From Paracoccaceae bacterium (GTDB lineage: Bacteria; Pseudomonadota; Alphaproteobacteria; Rhodobacterales; Rhodobacteraceae), in NCBI GenBank assembly GCA_021648025.1, contig JAKITO010000002.1, positions 124,001-188,000 of the forward strand: a stretch of 64,000 nucleotides of DNA, given 5' to 3'. The translations under genes and the position numbers were made by a program. Under the pieces are notes generated by a model. That model made no database searches and was not told where the DNA came from. It worked only from the letters and a program-made list of their open reading frames with translations. Shown here one piece after another: positions 1 to 10,206 of the stretch. Position 1 is the first letter of the stretch; each line of letters begins with the position of its first letter.

Positions 1-471
1 TCCGATCAAAAGGTAGGACGCAACACCCACCCCTTCCCAGCCAAAGAACATCTGGATCAGGTTGTCAGATGTCACCAGCGCCAACATGGAAAAGGTGAAA
101 AAGCTGAGATAGGCAAAGAACCGCGACTTGTAACTCTCGCCTTCGGGCCATTGCGGATCATTGTCCATATAGCCAAAGGAATACAGATGCACGAGTGCGG
201 ACACCGTCGTCACCACAATCAGCATGATCGTCGTCAACCGGTCCACCCTGATGGCCCAGTCCGCACTAAGTGACCCACTTTCGATAAAGCGCAGGATATG
301 GATCTGTTCGGTGGTGCCGTCAAACGTCAGGAACACGATCCAGCTTAGCAAAGCCGCCAGAAACAGCATGCCGGTCGAGACCCACATGGCCGCCGTCTCG
401 CCAATCAGTTTCCAGCCGAACCCGGCAATCAACGCGCCAACCAGCGGGGCAAATAGAATGATGGTTTCCAT
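1..471 (-). CDS. nuoL: NADH-quinone oxidoreductase subunit L (5'-terminal part; gene runs off the left edge)
   Basis: Encodes the N-terminal 157 residues of the large antiporter-like proton-pumping subunit of complex I in the inner membrane. Translation begins [17 protein letters not shown] and continues through hydrophobic helices to a segment reading [16 protein letters not shown], the classical NuoL/ND5 signature. The ATG lies 6 bp after the nuoK stop, as expected for the last genes of the nuo operon (nuoJ-K-L). The reading frame is open to base 1, so the gene is truncated only by the window edge. NuoM and NuoN would be expected further left but are not visible. Confidence 0.95.
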   Translation of the reverse strand, partial: METIILFAPLVGALIAGFGWKLIGETAAMWVSTGMLFLAALLSWIVFLTFDGTTEQIHILRFIESGSLSADWAIRVDRLTTIMLIVVTTVSALVHLYSFGYMDNDPQWPEGESYKSRFFAYLSFFTFSMLALVTSDNLIQMFFGWEGVGVASYLLIG

Positions 472-477
472 TGTGTC

Positions 478-783
478 TTAACCCTTCATGGCATTGACGT
501 CTTCAACATCAATCGTGCCCCGGTTGCGGAAGAACACCACCAGAATGGCCAGCCCGATCGCGGCCTCGGCAGCGGCGACTGTCAGCACAAACAGGGTAAA
601 CACCTGCCCCACCAGATCACCAAGGAAGCTGGAGAAGGCCACCAGATTGATATTCACCGCCAAAAGCATCAACTCGATGCTCATCAGCAGGATGATCACA
701 TTCTTGCGGTTCAGGAAAAGCCCGAAGATGCCGATGACAAACAGCACGGCGGCCACTGTCAGATAATGCTCAAGTCCGATCAT
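478..783 (-). CDS. nuoK: NADH-quinone oxidoreductase subunit K
   Basis: 101-residue membrane subunit of complex I, the usual family length (about 100 aa). Three transmembrane helices are apparent, and the [18 protein letters not shown] segment carries the conserved buried Glu of the proton path. A second conserved Glu sits in the [13 protein letters not shown] helix. It lies 43 bp downstream of nuoJ and 6 bp upstream of nuoL. The ATG at 783 gives a start ([18 protein letters not shown]) typical of alphaproteobacterial NuoK. Confidence 0.97.
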   Translation of the reverse strand: MIGLEHYLTVAAVLFVIGIFGLFLNRKNVIILLMSIELMLLAVNINLVAFSSFLGDLVGQVFTLFVLTVAAAEAAIGLAILVVFFRNRGTIDVEDVNAMKG

Positions 784-826
784 GATTTGGCCCCCAAAAA
801 CACAAATTTCCTACAAAAAATACGCA

Positions 827-1429
827 TCACAACCCCTGCCCCGGCTTAACATCCTTCAATTCCATCGCTTTGGCCGGATCGCGCATCATCTGGGTGATGG
901 CGTCCTGCCGCTTGATGCCCGTCCGGTGGCGCATGGTCAAAACAATCGCGCCGATCATTGCCACCAGCAGGATCAGACCCGACAGTTGGAACAACAGCCA
1001 GTATTCGTCATACAGGATCATCCCCAACGCCTGCGTGTTGTGCATGTCGGTCGGGGTCACCTGTGCGCGCAGGCCTTCGGCGGCGGCATTGGCATCCCAG
1101 GCACCAAAGGCCATGACGAACTGCATCAGGATGATCAGCCCGAACAAAAGGCCCAGCGGCATATAGCGCGCCATATCCGCCTTCATCGCGGCAAAATCAA
1201 CGTCAAGCATCATCACCACAAACAGGAACAAAACCATCACCGCGCCCACATAGACAATCACCAGCAACATGGCGATGAACTCGGCTCCCAGTAGAATGAA
1301 CAAACCTGCGGAACTCAGAAACGCCAGGATCAGCCACAGCACCGAATGCACCGGCTGGCGCGACAATACGGTGAACAGACCGCCGGTTATGGCGCTGATG
1401 GCGAACAGGTAAAAGGCAAAAACGGTCAT
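827..1429 (-). CDS. nuoJ: NADH-quinone oxidoreductase subunit J
   Basis: 200-residue membrane subunit of complex I with five predicted helices and the conserved [18 protein letters not shown] stretch that holds the pi-bulge helix of NuoJ/ND6. Its start codon overlaps the end of the upstream AhpD-fold gene by 4 bp, which implies translational coupling. The C-terminal tail (about residues 165-200) is hydrophilic and cytoplasmic or periplasmic. Length and order (nuoI, accessory gene, nuoJ, nuoK, nuoL) fit Rhodobacteraceae. Confidence 0.96.
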   Translation of the reverse strand: MTVFAFYLFAISAITGGLFTVLSRQPVHSVLWLILAFLSSAGLFILLGAEFIAMLLVIVYVGAVMVLFLFVVMMLDVDFAAMKADMARYMPLGLLFGLIILMQFVMAFGAWDANAAAEGLRAQVTPTDMHNTQALGMILYDEYWLLFQLSGLILLVAMIGAIVLTMRHRTGIKRQDAITQMMRDPAKAMELKDVKPGQGL

Positions 1430-1830
1430 GTCTTGTCATCCTTTTTGTCGCCCAGAACGTCTTTGGCCAGTTCCAGCGCGCGGGTCATGGCGGGGATGCC
1501 GGCAAACACCGACATCTGGGTCAGTGTCTCGACGATCTCCTGATCGCGCGCGCCCGCCTTGACCGCATGGCGCACGGTCTGGCGGATCGCCGCATCAGCC
1601 TGGGCGCCCTGACAGGTCAGCCCCGCCAGTGTCAGCAGCAGCCGGGTCTTGGCGTCCAGCCCATCCTTGTTCAGGGTCTGGCCGAACATCATTTCCATCG
1701 CCTCTTTTGGCATGGTTGGCCACATGTCCTCAAAACCTTTGGCAGAAAATGCCTCGGGTCCGGCGCCAAAAGATTTTGCCATCTCTTGTGCCTGTTTCAT
1801 CATCGCCTCAAACGGGTTTTCATTGGTCAT
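1426..1830 (-). CDS. Carboxymuconolactone decarboxylase/AhpD-fold protein embedded in the nuo operon
   Basis: 134 residues. The central part ([17 protein letters not shown] through [19 protein letters not shown]) has the all-helical carboxymuconolactone decarboxylase (CMD/AhpD) pattern. The AhpD thiol pair C-x-x-C is absent; only one cysteine is present, so peroxidase-reductase activity is unlikely. The first 45 residues are Met- and Glu-rich and helical. The gene overlaps nuoI by 4 bp upstream and nuoJ by 4 bp downstream, so it is made together with complex I. Its function there is unknown; an assembly, stability or quinone-related role is only inference from position. Confidence 0.8.
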   Translation of the reverse strand: MTNENPFEAMMKQAQEMAKSFGAGPEAFSAKGFEDMWPTMPKEAMEMMFGQTLNKDGLDAKTRLLLTLAGLTCQGAQADAAIRQTVRHAVKAGARDQEIVETLTQMSVFAGIPAMTRALELAKDVLGDKKDDKT

Positions 1831-2321
1831 CTGTAGGGTGCGTCCAGTTCGAGGTTGCGGGCAATCTCACCCTCCCAACGATCACCGTTGGCCAGCAGCC
1901 GGTCCTTGTCATAAAACAATTCCTCGCGGGTTTCTGTGGCAAATTCGAAATTCGGCCCCTCAACAATGGCATCCACCGGACAGGCCTCTTGGCAGAACCC
2001 GCAATAGATACATTTGGTCATGTCGATGTCATAGCGCGTGGTGCGACGCGACCCATCCTCGCGCGGTTCGGCGTCGATGGTGATGGCTTGCGCCGGGCAG
2101 ATCGCCTCGCACAGTTTGCAGGCGATACAGCGTTCTTCGCCGTTGGCATAACGGCGCAGCGCGTGTTCGCCGCGAAAGCGTGGGCTAAGCGGGCCTTTTT
2201 CATGCGGATAGTTCAGCGTCACCTTGGGGGCGAAAAAGTATTTCATCCCCAGTGCAAAGCCTTTGATGAAATCCACCAGCAGGAAGTATTTTACCGCGCG
2301 CGTATAATCAAACTGAGCCAT
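1827..2321 (-). CDS. nuoI: NADH-quinone oxidoreductase subunit I
   Basis: 164 residues, the usual length. Two 4Fe-4S ferredoxin motifs are seen, [12 protein letters not shown] and [12 protein letters not shown], which bind clusters N6a and N6b in the peripheral arm of complex I. An N-terminal amphipathic segment ([21 protein letters not shown]) contacts the membrane. It starts 3 bp after the nuoH stop and overlaps the next gene by 4 bp. Confidence 0.97.
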   Translation of the reverse strand: MAQFDYTRAVKYFLLVDFIKGFALGMKYFFAPKVTLNYPHEKGPLSPRFRGEHALRRYANGEERCIACKLCEAICPAQAITIDAEPREDGSRRTTRYDIDMTKCIYCGFCQEACPVDAIVEGPNFEFATETREELFYDKDRLLANGDRWEGEIARNLELDAPYR

Positions 2322-2324
2322 ATT

Positions 2325-3365
2325 TTACCCTCCCCCTACGGACCAGCGCGCATAGGCGCCCCAGAACCAGTCGAATTTGGCCGCAAAGGCCACAAACACC
2401 ACCCAGCCAAGCGAGAACGGCAGGAACACTTTCCAGCCCAGCCGCATCAGTTGGTCATAACGATAGCGGGGCGTGATCGCCTTGATCATCGAGAAGAAAA
2501 AGAACACAAAGCCCATTTTCGCGAACATCCACAACATGCCGTCCGGCAGGCCCGGAATGGGCGACAACCAACCTCCAAGGAACAACAGCGCCACCAGCGC
2601 GCACATCAGCACCACCGCCACCAATTCGCCGATCATATACAGCAGGAACGGGGTTGAGGAATATTCGACCTGGTAACCGGCCACCAGTTCTGATTCCGCC
2701 TCGGGCAAATCAAACGGCGGGCGGTTGGTTTCGGCCAAGGCACTGATAAAGAACAATATCATCATCGGGAAATGCGGCAGCCAGTACCAGTTCAGCATGC
2801 CATAGTCGCCCTTTTGGGCATTGACGATGTCGCCAAAATTCATCGAACCCGTGGTCAGGATCACGCCGATGATGATCAAGCCGATGGAAACTTCGTAAGA
2901 GATCATCTGTGCGGCGGACCGCAGCGCGCCCAGGAATGGGTATTTTGAGTTCGAGGCCCAGCCGCCCATGATCACGCCGTAAACCTCAAGCGACGACACG
3001 GCAAACACATACAGAATGGCCACGTTGATATTGGAAATCACCATGGTTTCGTTGAACGGGATCACCGCCCAGGCCACCAGCGCCATAACCAGAGAAACCA
3101 GCGGGGCCATCAGGAAAACGGCGCGGTCGGCACCGGCCGGAATCACCACCTCTTTGACGATATACTTCAGAAAGTCGGCGAAACTTTGCATCAGCCCGAA
3201 AAAGCCAACCACATTGGGGCCGCGCCGCATTTGCACGGCGGCCCAGATCTTGCGGTCTGCGTACATCAGGAACGCCAATGCAACCAGCAGAGGCACCACC
3301 AACAGCAGGATTTGCGCGACAATGTAGATGCCGATGCCAAGGGGGGTGGTCAAGAATTCAGCCAT
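2325..3365 (-). CDS. nuoH: NADH-quinone oxidoreductase subunit H
   Basis: 346-residue polytopic membrane subunit that forms the quinone chamber and the start of the proton channel of complex I. The hallmark loop [14 protein letters not shown] is present, as is the early loop [15 protein letters not shown]. About eight to nine transmembrane helices are predicted. It follows a small lipoprotein gene by 6 bp and precedes nuoI by 3 bp. Length is normal for the family. Confidence 0.97.
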   Translation of the reverse strand: MAEFLTTPLGIGIYIVAQILLLVVPLLVALAFLMYADRKIWAAVQMRRGPNVVGFFGLMQSFADFLKYIVKEVVIPAGADRAVFLMAPLVSLVMALVAWAVIPFNETMVISNINVAILYVFAVSSLEVYGVIMGGWASNSKYPFLGALRSAAQMISYEVSIGLIIIGVILTTGSMNFGDIVNAQKGDYGMLNWYWLPHFPMMILFFISALAETNRPPFDLPEAESELVAGYQVEYSSTPFLLYMIGELVAVVLMCALVALLFLGGWLSPIPGLPDGMLWMFAKMGFVFFFFSMIKAITPRYRYDQLMRLGWKVFLPFSLGWVVFVAFAAKFDWFWGAYARWSVGGG

Positions 3366-3371
3366 AGGTCC

Positions 3372-3770
3372 TCACACCGTAGGAATTTCGTTTTCCGCAC
3401 AGTTCGCGACCACGACTTCGGCGTCGATGGTACGCAAACCCTGCGGCAGGGATGACGAGATGGTATAGACAGCATCCGCTGACCACAGGCCATCCGTTTG
3501 ATCAATATTTGTGCGTAAATGTCGGGCAAACCCATAGCCCCGGATCAACGCGTATTGGGCGGCGGCACATTCGGCATAAGCATCCAGATCGCTTTTAGAG
3601 CGCGCGCCGGTCATGCGCACCTGGAACTGGACCAGATCGCCGTCCAATAACGCGGTTTGAACACCCATATAGTCGGGCGCAAAACGTGTCACCTGTCCGG
3701 TGCCCTGTCCGGCGCCCTGTCCGGCGCAGCCTGCCAGTATCAGCGGTAATATGATCATCAACCGGATCAT
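3372..3770 (-). CDS. Small predicted lipoprotein between nuoG and nuoH
   Basis: 132 residues beginning [17 protein letters not shown], a type II signal peptide with lipobox LAGC, so the mature protein should be lipidated at Cys15. The mature part starts with a short Gly/Gln repeat ([10 protein letters not shown]) followed by about 110 residues with three further cysteines. I do not recognise the family. Its start overlaps the nuoG stop by 4 bp and nuoH starts 6 bp downstream, so it is co-translated with complex I. A role in complex I assembly at the periplasmic face is possible but unproven. Confidence 0.75.
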   Translation of the reverse strand: MIRLMIILPLILAGCAGQGAGQGTGQVTRFAPDYMGVQTALLDGDLVQFQVRMTGARSKSDLDAYAECAAAQYALIRGYGFARHLRTNIDQTDGLWSADAVYTISSSLPQGLRTIDAEVVVANCAENEIPTV

Positions 3771-5788
3771 TCAGCCGCCAGCTTTCCGGCGTGGCGCGCC
3801 CTTGCATTGGCCGAAAGTTCAGCCATCAGTTCGGAGGCCCGGCAAATCGGGTTGGTCAGGTAAAAATCGCTGACTGAATTGCGGAATGTCGCCTTGCCAA
3901 GTTTGCCTTGTCTCAGCGGTGTAACCTCATTTTGTGGCACCACATCAATCCCGGCCAGATGCGGCACGTTCGCCACCAGAACGGCGCGCAATTGTTCCAG
4001 GGTGTCATAGCTGAGCGCCGCCCCCATCTCACCACTTACAGCCCGCAGGATCGCCCAGTTTTCCTTGGCCTCACCCGGGGCGAAACCAGCCCGCAACGCC
4101 ATCTGCGGACGCCCTTCGGTGTTGACAAACAGCCCGGATTCTTCGGTATAGGCCGCCCCCGGCAGGATCACATCGGCGCGGTGCGCGCCCCGGTCGCCGT
4201 GGCTGCCCTGATAGATCACGAACGGGCCTTGTTTGATGTCCACCTCATCCGCGCCAAGATTATAGATCACATCGGCATTGTTCACGGTGTTCATTGCGCC
4301 ATCACAGGTGGCGCCAACATCCATCGCCCCGACGCGCGACGCGGCGGTGTGCAGCACGATCAGCCCGCTGTCGGTGTTTTTGGCAATCTCTTGTGCGGCG
4401 GCCAGAACCGCAGCACCGTCAGCCTCGGTCAACGCGCCCTGGCCGACAATCACCAATGACGCAAGTCCCCGGATTTCGTCCGAACCACCCATGTCGACAA
4501 CACCCTGCAATGCGACACGGTCATTGCCTACATGCGCGTATTCATACGTCAGATCAACCTGTTGGCCGACCAGGGCAATATCCGCACCCCGGCTCCAGGC
4601 CTGACGGATCCGGGCGTTCAGAACCGGCGATTCATTGCGTGGATCAGTGCCGATCAGCAGAATACGCTCGGCGTGATCAATGTCTTCGATCAATGCCGTG
4701 CCCGCATAAGCACCACGGTTGCCTGCGGGCAGTTTGGAATTGTCAGTCCGGCACTCTACCACACCACCGGCACCCTCGATCAGTTGTTTCAAGGCAAACG
4801 CCGCCTCGACCGGGGCCAGATCACCCACCAGTCCGGCCGGCTTCTCGGACCCTTTCAGGGCCTCGGCGCATTTTGCCAATGCCTCGCCCCAGGACGCCGG
4901 GCGCAGCTTGCCGTTTTCACGGATATACGGCGTATCAAGACGCTGACGGCGCAGACCATCCCAGACAAACCGGGTTTTGTCGGAAATCCATTCCTCGTTC
5001 ACCCCGTCATGATTGCGGGGCTGAATGCGCATCACTTCGCGCCCCTTGGTATCAATGCGGATGTTGGAGCCAAGGGCGTCCATCACGTCAATGCTCTCGG
5101 TCTTGGTCAGCTCCCAGGGCCGCGCGGTGAAAGCATACGGCCTGGACGTCAACGCGCCCACCGGGCACAGATCAATGATATTGCCTTGCAGATTGCTGTC
5201 GAGAGTCTCGCTCAGATAGGTGGTGATCTCGGCGTCTTCGCCGCGCCCGGTCTGACCCATCACCATTATACCGGCAATTTCCGAGGTGAAGCGCACACAA
5301 CGGGTACAGGAAATACACCGCGTCATCGCCGTGCCCACCAGCGGCCCAAGGTCCAGTTCATCCACCGCGCGCTTGGCCTCGTTAAAACGGCTGCCGGATG
5401 CGCCATAAGCCATCGCCTGATCCTGCAAATCACATTCGCCGCCCTGATCACAGATCGGGCAATCAAGCGGGTGGTTGATCAACAGAAACTCCATCACCCC
5501 CTCGCGGGCCTTTTTGACCATCGGGCTGTTGGTTTTCACCACCGGTGCCTGCCCTTCCGGGCCGGGCCGCAGATCGCGCACCTGCATGGCACAGGACGCG
5601 GCAGGCTTGGGCGGGCCGCCCACGACTTCGACCAGACACATGCGGCAATTGCCGGCAATCGACAGGCGTTCGTGATAACAGAACCGCGGGATTTCCACCC
5701 CGGCCTGCTCGCAAGCCTGGATCAGGGTCATCGCCCCGTCGACTTCTATCTCGGTGCCGTCAATGTTGATCTTTTTCAGGTCAGACAT
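3767..5788 (-). CDS. nuoG: NADH-quinone oxidoreductase subunit G
   Basis: 673-residue iron-sulfur subunit of the peripheral arm, the short alphaproteobacterial/mitochondrial type. The N-terminal 2Fe-2S domain shows [17 protein letters not shown]. The His-Cys3 4Fe-4S site is [17 protein letters not shown], and the ferredoxin-like site is [11 protein letters not shown] molybdopterin-oxidoreductase-like domain follows from about residue 220. The start chosen is [11 protein letters not shown] at 5788; an upstream in-frame ATG would add 23 residues overlapping the preceding gene and is unlikely. The stop overlaps the downstream lipoprotein gene by 4 bp. Confidence 0.96.
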   Translation of the reverse strand: MSDLKKINIDGTEIEVDGAMTLIQACEQAGVEIPRFCYHERLSIAGNCRMCLVEVVGGPPKPAASCAMQVRDLRPGPEGQAPVVKTNSPMVKKAREGVMEFLLINHPLDCPICDQGGECDLQDQAMAYGASGSRFNEAKRAVDELDLGPLVGTAMTRCISCTRCVRFTSEIAGIMVMGQTGRGEDAEITTYLSETLDSNLQGNIIDLCPVGALTSRPYAFTARPWELTKTESIDVMDALGSNIRIDTKGREVMRIQPRNHDGVNEEWISDKTRFVWDGLRRQRLDTPYIRENGKLRPASWGEALAKCAEALKGSEKPAGLVGDLAPVEAAFALKQLIEGAGGVVECRTDNSKLPAGNRGAYAGTALIEDIDHAERILLIGTDPRNESPVLNARIRQAWSRGADIALVGQQVDLTYEYAHVGNDRVALQGVVDMGGSDEIRGLASLVIVGQGALTEADGAAVLAAAQEIAKNTDSGLIVLHTAASRVGAMDVGATCDGAMNTVNNADVIYNLGADEVDIKQGPFVIYQGSHGDRGAHRADVILPGAAYTEESGLFVNTEGRPQMALRAGFAPGEAKENWAILRAVSGEMGAALSYDTLEQLRAVLVANVPHLAGIDVVPQNEVTPLRQGKLGKATFRNSVSDFYLTNPICRASELMAELSANARARHAGKLAAE

Positions 5789-5790
5789 GG

Positions 5791-6195
5791 TTATTTCGCC
5801 CTTAACAACGCGCCAACCGCGCTGGATTTTGAAATTTCTGCATGGCCATAGGTGCAAAAGCTCTCGGGGTTGGCATAGTCCACGCCGTTGGCGCGCAAAA
5901 ACCGCTCGCCCTTGGCACGCATCCTTGCCTTTTCACCGTCCGACTTCACATAGGCCTTAATCTCTGCATCCGAATAGCCCAGTTCATTGGCCCGCGCCTT
6001 AAGCGTCCAGGCCATGCGCAACGCCTTGATCTTGCGCGCCTGAATCGACGGGCACCTACCGCTTACCTCATGCGCCAAAGCGGCGGCAAAGATGATATTC
6101 TCAATCTCGGGCACATCGCGCAGAGATGGCTTGGCATAGGCGTTCGCGGGCAAGGCCAACGACAGGATGATAACAACCGAACACATGGATTTCAT
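5791..6195 (-). CDS. Small secreted DUF5333-like protein of the nuo operon
   Basis: 134 residues with a cleavable signal peptide ([21 protein letters not shown]). The ATG at 6195 is chosen because GGAGAGAA lies about 6 bp upstream and the signal peptide starts here; a longer frame reaching 6306 has no such support. The mature part has cysteines in SGRCPSIQ and ESFCTYG that could form a disulfide. It resembles the DUF5333 family recalled from Rhodobacteraceae nuo operons; this assignment is from memory of the family. It ends 2 bp before nuoG. Periplasmic; function unknown. Confidence 0.7.
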   Translation of the reverse strand: MKSMCSVVIILSLALPANAYAKPSLRDVPEIENIIFAAALAHEVSGRCPSIQARKIKALRMAWTLKARANELGYSDAEIKAYVKSDGEKARMRAKGERFLRANGVDYANPESFCTYGHAEISKSSAVGALLRAK

Positions 6196-6293
6196 AAGAT
6201 TTCTCTCCAATTGGGAGAGACCATAACGCAAGGGTACCCGGCTGATATTCAATATCAGCGGCCTGACACGGGCAAGATATGGCAAATTTCGGC

Positions 6294-6653
6294 TCATGGG
6301 TCGCATTTCCCCGAGAATGTCAGGGTGTCATCAACAATTCTATAGTTCTCGGGCGCCGTATCCGGCCCCACGATCCATTTGATCCTGGACGTGCCATATT
6401 CCTTGATGCAGTATTTGGTCGCCTCATACCGCCCTGCCTCGCGCGCGCCGGTCAACGATTGCGACACCGCCCAGATGGTCGCAGTGAAATCCGCCCGGCT
6501 GACTTTCTTGTCAATCGCCGCTGCTTTGGCCTTGTAGCGAAATCCGTCAAACGGCAAAAGCCGTTGTTCGCGGGTCTCGCAGCCGACAGTCAAAAGCAAC
6601 GCGCCAAGACACAGCCAACCAACAGCCAGCTTATGGCCACGTTGGCAGGGCAT
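6294..6653 (-). CDS. Small predicted lipoprotein between nuoF and the DUF5333-like gene
   Basis: 119 residues from the ATG at 6653. The N-terminus GHKLAVGWLCLGALLLTVGC is a lipoprotein signal with lipobox LTVGC. The mature part has a Lys/Ala-rich helix (YKAKAAAIDKKVSRADF) and two further cysteines (KYCIKEY, SGKCDP) near the end. No family is recognised. A longer in-frame version starting at 6764 would overlap nuoF and hide the signal peptide, so the shorter start is preferred. There are 98 bp to the next gene. A membrane-anchored periplasmic accessory of complex I is a guess from context. Confidence 0.6.
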   Translation of the reverse strand: MPCQRGHKLAVGWLCLGALLLTVGCETREQRLLPFDGFRYKAKAAAIDKKVSRADFTATIWAVSQSLTGAREAGRYEATKYCIKEYGTSRIKWIVGPDTAPENYRIVDDTLTFSGKCDP

Positions 6654-6705
6654 CAGCCTGCTTTGTTGATCAGTGACATCGGTGACAAGGGTGCGCGACA
6701 CGGGC

Positions 6706-8001
6706 TTACTCCGCGGCCACGGCGCTGACGCGCCCGGTTTTCTTGTATTTGATCCGATCTTCAATCTCGTCCCGGAAATGCCGGATCAGCCCTTGAATTG
6801 GCCAGGCCGCCGCATCGCCCAATGCACAAATCGTATGCCCCTCGATCTGTTTGGTCACGTCCAGCAACATGTCGATCTCTTCCACTTCGGCCTCGCCCGT
6901 GACCAGCCGGTCCATCACCCGCATCATCCAGCCGGTGCCTTCGCGGCATGGGGTACATTGGCCGCAACTTTCGTGTTTGAAAAACTTGGCCAACCGCCAG
7001 ATGGCTTTGATCACGTCGGTGTTCTGATCCATCACAATCATGCAGCCGGTGCCAAACGACGATTTGTTCTCGCGCATCCAGTCGAAATCCATGATCGCGC
7101 CTTCAAGGGCATCCCTTGGCAACACCGGGCACGAAGCCCCCCCCGGGATCAGCGCCTTGAGGTTGTCCCAACCGCCGCGCACGCCGCCGCCGTGTTTGTC
7201 GATCAATTCACGCACCGGCATGCTCATTGCTTCTTCGAATACGCAAGGCGTGTTGACGTGGCCGGTGATGGCAAACAGTTTGGTGCCGACATTGTTGGGC
7301 CGCCCGAACGACGAAAACCATTCCGGCCCGCGCCGCAGGATGGTGGGAACCACGGCGATGGATTCCACGTTATTCACAGTGGTCGGACAGCCATAAAGCC
7401 CGGCACCCGCCGGAAACGGCGGCTTCATCCGGGGCATGCCCTTTTTGCCTTCAAGCGACTCCAGCAAGGCAGTTTCTTCACCGCAGATATAGGCCCCGGC
7501 CCCGTGATGCAGGAACAGATCAAAATCCCAGCCCGAGCCGGCCGCGTTTTTACCCAGCAAGCCGGCATCATAAGCTTCGTCAATCGCCGCCTGCAACGCC
7601 TCGCGCTCGCGGATATATTCGCCGCGAATATAGATGTACGAAGTGTGGGCATTCATCGCAAAAGACGCAATCAGCGCGCCTTCGATCATGGTATGCGGAT
7701 CATGGCGCATGATCTCGCGGTCTTTGCAGGTCGCCGGTTCGGATTCGTCAGCATTGATCACAAGATAAGCAGGTCGCCCATCGCTCTCCTTGGGCATGAA
7801 CGACCATTTCAGACCGGTCGGAAAACCCGCCCCACCCCGGCCCCGCAGCCCGGAATCCTTCATCGCCTGAATGATCCAGTCACGGCCCTTTTGAATGATC
7901 CCGGCAGTGCCATCCCAATGGCCGCGTGCCCGGGCGCCCTTAAGCGTGCGGTCATGCATGCCGTAAAGGTTGGTAAATATCCGGTCCTGGTCTTCTAACA
8001 T
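6706..8001 (-). CDS. nuoF: NADH-quinone oxidoreductase subunit F
   Basis: 431 residues. NuoF binds NADH and FMN and carries 4Fe-4S cluster N3. Seen motifs are [13 protein letters not shown] (NADH/FMN Rossmann-like part), [19 protein letters not shown], and the cluster site [16 protein letters not shown] near residue 350. Length is normal. It follows the DUF5337-like gene by 4 bp. The C-terminal tail [14 protein letters not shown] is typical of alphaproteobacteria. Confidence 0.97.
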   Translation of the reverse strand: MLEDQDRIFTNLYGMHDRTLKGARARGHWDGTAGIIQKGRDWIIQAMKDSGLRGRGGAGFPTGLKWSFMPKESDGRPAYLVINADESEPATCKDREIMRHDPHTMIEGALIASFAMNAHTSYIYIRGEYIREREALQAAIDEAYDAGLLGKNAAGSGWDFDLFLHHGAGAYICGEETALLESLEGKKGMPRMKPPFPAGAGLYGCPTTVNNVESIAVVPTILRRGPEWFSSFGRPNNVGTKLFAITGHVNTPCVFEEAMSMPVRELIDKHGGGVRGGWDNLKALIPGGASCPVLPRDALEGAIMDFDWMRENKSSFGTGCMIVMDQNTDVIKAIWRLAKFFKHESCGQCTPCREGTGWMMRVMDRLVTGEAEVEEIDMLLDVTKQIEGHTICALGDAAAWPIQGLIRHFRDEIEDRIKYKKTGRVSAVAAE

Positions 8002-8005
8002 GCCG

Positions 8006-8230
8006 TTATCCTTGGCTGTTCTGGCGCATGCGCCATATCTGATAAATGTTTACAAAGGCGTAAACCAGGGCGGCCAAAGCGGCCAGATCAATCAGCAAGG
8101 CGTAGCGCCCGGGCCAGCCCAGGCCAGCCCCCAACAGCCCGGCACCAAACCAGACCACCATCGCTGTGGCAATCACCGTTGCCACATGACGACCCTTGCG
8201 GGCCATATCCTGATCAATCTGCTTGCTCAT
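8006..8230 (-). CDS. DUF5337-like small membrane protein
   Basis: 74 residues: a charged N-terminus ([16 protein letters not shown]), two transmembrane helices (about residues 17-35 and 42-62) and a short basic tail ([12 protein letters not shown]). The pattern matches DUF5337, a Rhodobacteraceae family found in nuo operons. Two adjacent ATG codons exist; the second (8230) is better spaced from AAGGG. nuoF starts 4 bp downstream. Probably an inner-membrane accessory of complex I; function unproven. Confidence 0.7.
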   Translation of the reverse strand: MSKQIDQDMARKGRHVATVIATAMVVWFGAGLLGAGLGWPGRYALLIDLAALAALVYAFVNIYQIWRMRQNSQG

Positions 8231-8272
8231 CATTCCCTTGTTCGCACGCTTTGGGGGTGTGTTGCGCCACCC

Positions 8273-8923
8273 CTAGTCATAAATTCCGTCCGTTTTTGCC
8301 CGCTTGGCAAATTCGGTCTCTTCCCCGGCGGCCAGGGCTTTGGCCTGAGCCACCCAATTGTCGCGACTGACCCGGCCTTTGAAACCCAGTAGGTTTTCAT
8401 CAACCCAGGCCACATCGGACGCACCCCATCCGGCGATCTGATCAAAGTGAAAGAACCCAAGCGAGTTCAAAACACCCTCAAGCTTGGGCCCTACGCCCTT
8501 GATCAGCTTGAGGTTATCCGCCCCACCGCTGCGCGCCGTACTCAGCCCCTCGGGTTGTGCCCCTTCAATCGCCGAAGCCTCTGGCGCGACCGGTTCGCCT
8601 GGTATCGACACAGGTTCAGGTTGGGCCGCCGTATGCGGTTCCGGCTCAGACGCGGTTTCAGGCTCTGCCGGTGGTGTTGGGTGTGTTGCTGTTGGTTCAG
8701 CCATGGCTGCGGGTGACACGGTGGCGGACGAATTGGTTGCAGCAGGTTCATCGGAACAGAAAAATCGCGGTAAAAATACAGCCGACATGACACAGACAAT
8801 CACGCCCGCAATGAACGACCAGAAAAGGCTCCACTCGGCCCCGATCCAAAAGAACAAACCAATAAGACAACCCGCTGCCAAAGCCAGCAGCCAACAGGTC
8901 GTCTTGCAATTATTCCCGTTCAT
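8273..8923 (-). CDS. Membrane-anchored protein with helix-hairpin-helix-like C-terminal domain, duplicate of the NuoE tail
   Basis: 216 residues: two N-terminal transmembrane helices (about 10-28 and 32-50), a Pro/Glu/Ala-rich linker (about 60-130), then a C-terminal domain (about 130-216) with [19 protein letters not shown], a helix-hairpin-helix-like motif seen in predicted flap-endonuclease-like domains. By eye 70 of 93 aligned residues are identical with the C-terminal extension of NuoE encoded next door. GGAGAAG lies upstream of the ATG. No nuclease catalytic residues can be assigned. A shared scaffold or complex I assembly role is plausible; DNA binding is not excluded. Confidence 0.65.
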   Translation of the reverse strand: MNGNNCKTTCWLLALAAGCLIGLFFWIGAEWSLFWSFIAGVIVCVMSAVFLPRFFCSDEPAATNSSATVSPAAMAEPTATHPTPPAEPETASEPEPHTAAQPEPVSIPGEPVAPEASAIEGAQPEGLSTARSGGADNLKLIKGVGPKLEGVLNSLGFFHFDQIAGWGASDVAWVDENLLGFKGRVSRDNWVAQAKALAAGEETEFAKRAKTDGIYD

Positions 8924-8963
8924 ATATCTTCTCCCCGTGTTTCACTGTCCCTGTTTTCATTGG

Positions 8964-10079
8964 TTATTTGTCGTATATCCCGTCTTTTGCGGCCTTTTTG
9001 GAAAAGGCGGTTTCTTCACCGCGGGCCAAGGATCTGGCCTGATCAACCCAATTGTCGCGGCTGACCCTGCCTTTGAACCCTTTCAGGTTTTCATCGACCC
9101 AGGCCACATCATTGGCGCGCCAGTCCGCAATCTGGTCAAAATGGAAATAGCCCATCGAATTCAGAAGGTTTTCAAGCTTTGGACCGACGCCCTTGATCAT
9201 TTTGAGGTCATCCGCCCCGCTATCGCGCGCGGCACTCAGCCCTGCGGGCTGGCCATCTGCGGGGCTAACCTTGGCGGTAACCGTCGCCTTCGGCTTGGTT
9301 GGTTTCGTCGCTTTTGGTTGTTTGGGTTTGGTCGTCTTGGCCTTGACGGGCGTTGCAGCAGCTTTTTTCCGCCCATTCAGCCACGGCATCACCAAAGGCA
9401 CCTCGGTGCCGTCGATCCGCTTGATCGTATCGCCAATATCCACCGCCGCCTGCACCGACGCGTTATATTGCGTGCGACCACTGTCATACTCGGTCAGGCT
9501 GGTCAGGCCTTTGACCGGCTCGGCCGCATAGCGGCCATTTTGCGGACCGGGTATTGGTACCCTGCCCGCTGCCAGCTCATCAAGGATTTCGCCAAACCTC
9601 TTGGCGGTCAGGTCTTCGTAATAATCCTTGCCGATCTGGGCCATCGGCGCGTTCGAACACGAGCCAAGGCATTCAACCTCTTCCCAGGAAAACCGGCCAT
9701 CCACACTTAGGTCATGCGGCTTGGCGGCGATCTTTTGTTGGCACACAGCCATCAGATCCTCGGCCCCGCAGATCATACAGGAGGTGGTGCCGCAAACCTG
9801 AATATGGGCAACAGAACCAACCGGTTGCAGCTGGAACATAAAGTAGAATGACGCCACCTCCAACACCCGGATATAATCCATGGAGAGCATGTCGGCGACA
9901 GATTCCAACGCCGGTCGGCTGATCCAGCCTTCCTGCTCCTGGGCGCGCCATAGAAGGGGGATCACTGCACTGGCCTGACGGCCCTCGGGGTATTTGGTGA
10001 TCTGCCCTTGCGCCCAGGCCAGATTGGCCGGGGTAAAGGTGAACGCGTCGGGTTGGGTGTGGTGCAGGCGGCGGAGCAT
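8964..10079 (-). CDS. nuoE: NADH-quinone oxidoreductase subunit E with C-terminal extension
   Basis: 371 residues, far longer than a typical NuoE (about 160-240). Residues 1-200 are the thioredoxin-like 2Fe-2S subunit, with cluster ligands in [13 protein letters not shown] and [10 protein letters not shown]. Then come a Lys/Thr/Pro-rich linker (about 235-265) and a helix-hairpin-helix-like domain ([19 protein letters not shown]) to the end. The same domain forms a separate protein just downstream. The frame opens with TTG at 10082, but ATG at 10079 ([11 protein letters not shown]) is preferred. Unlike its neighbours, the gene is separated from nuoD by 127 bp containing hairpins. Confidence 0.95.
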   Translation of the reverse strand: MLRRLHHTQPDAFTFTPANLAWAQGQITKYPEGRQASAVIPLLWRAQEQEGWISRPALESVADMLSMDYIRVLEVASFYFMFQLQPVGSVAHIQVCGTTSCMICGAEDLMAVCQQKIAAKPHDLSVDGRFSWEEVECLGSCSNAPMAQIGKDYYEDLTAKRFGEILDELAAGRVPIPGPQNGRYAAEPVKGLTSLTEYDSGRTQYNASVQAAVDIGDTIKRIDGTEVPLVMPWLNGRKKAAATPVKAKTTKPKQPKATKPTKPKATVTAKVSPADGQPAGLSAARDSGADDLKMIKGVGPKLENLLNSMGYFHFDQIADWRANDVAWVDENLKGFKGRVSRDNWVDQARSLARGEETAFSKKAAKDGIYDK

Positions 10080-10126
10080 CAATGCGGCTTTCTGTCTGAA
10101 TTGGATGCGCCGGAGCCTCCCCTAAC

Positions 10127-10173
10127 GGGCCTGCAAAGCAGGCCCTGTCGGGCAGACGGGCCGGGCGTTTTTT
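10127..10173. terminator. Hairpin pair with T-run between nuoD and nuoE
   Basis: GGGCCTGC (10127-10134) pairs perfectly with GCAGGCCC (10138-10145) around AAA. An overlapping alternative stem uses GGCCCTGTC (10141-10149) with GACGGGCC (10155-10162), with one bulged T. It is followed on the plus strand by GGGCG and a run of seven T. In form it is an intrinsic terminator for plus-strand (antisense) transcription. For the minus-strand nuo mRNA it is a stable intercistronic hairpin without a T-run. No plus-strand gene ends here, so its role is unclear. Confidence 0.5.
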
Positions 10174-10206
10174 TAGCAAGATGAAGCTGGGGAGCGGTTA
10201 CAGGTA

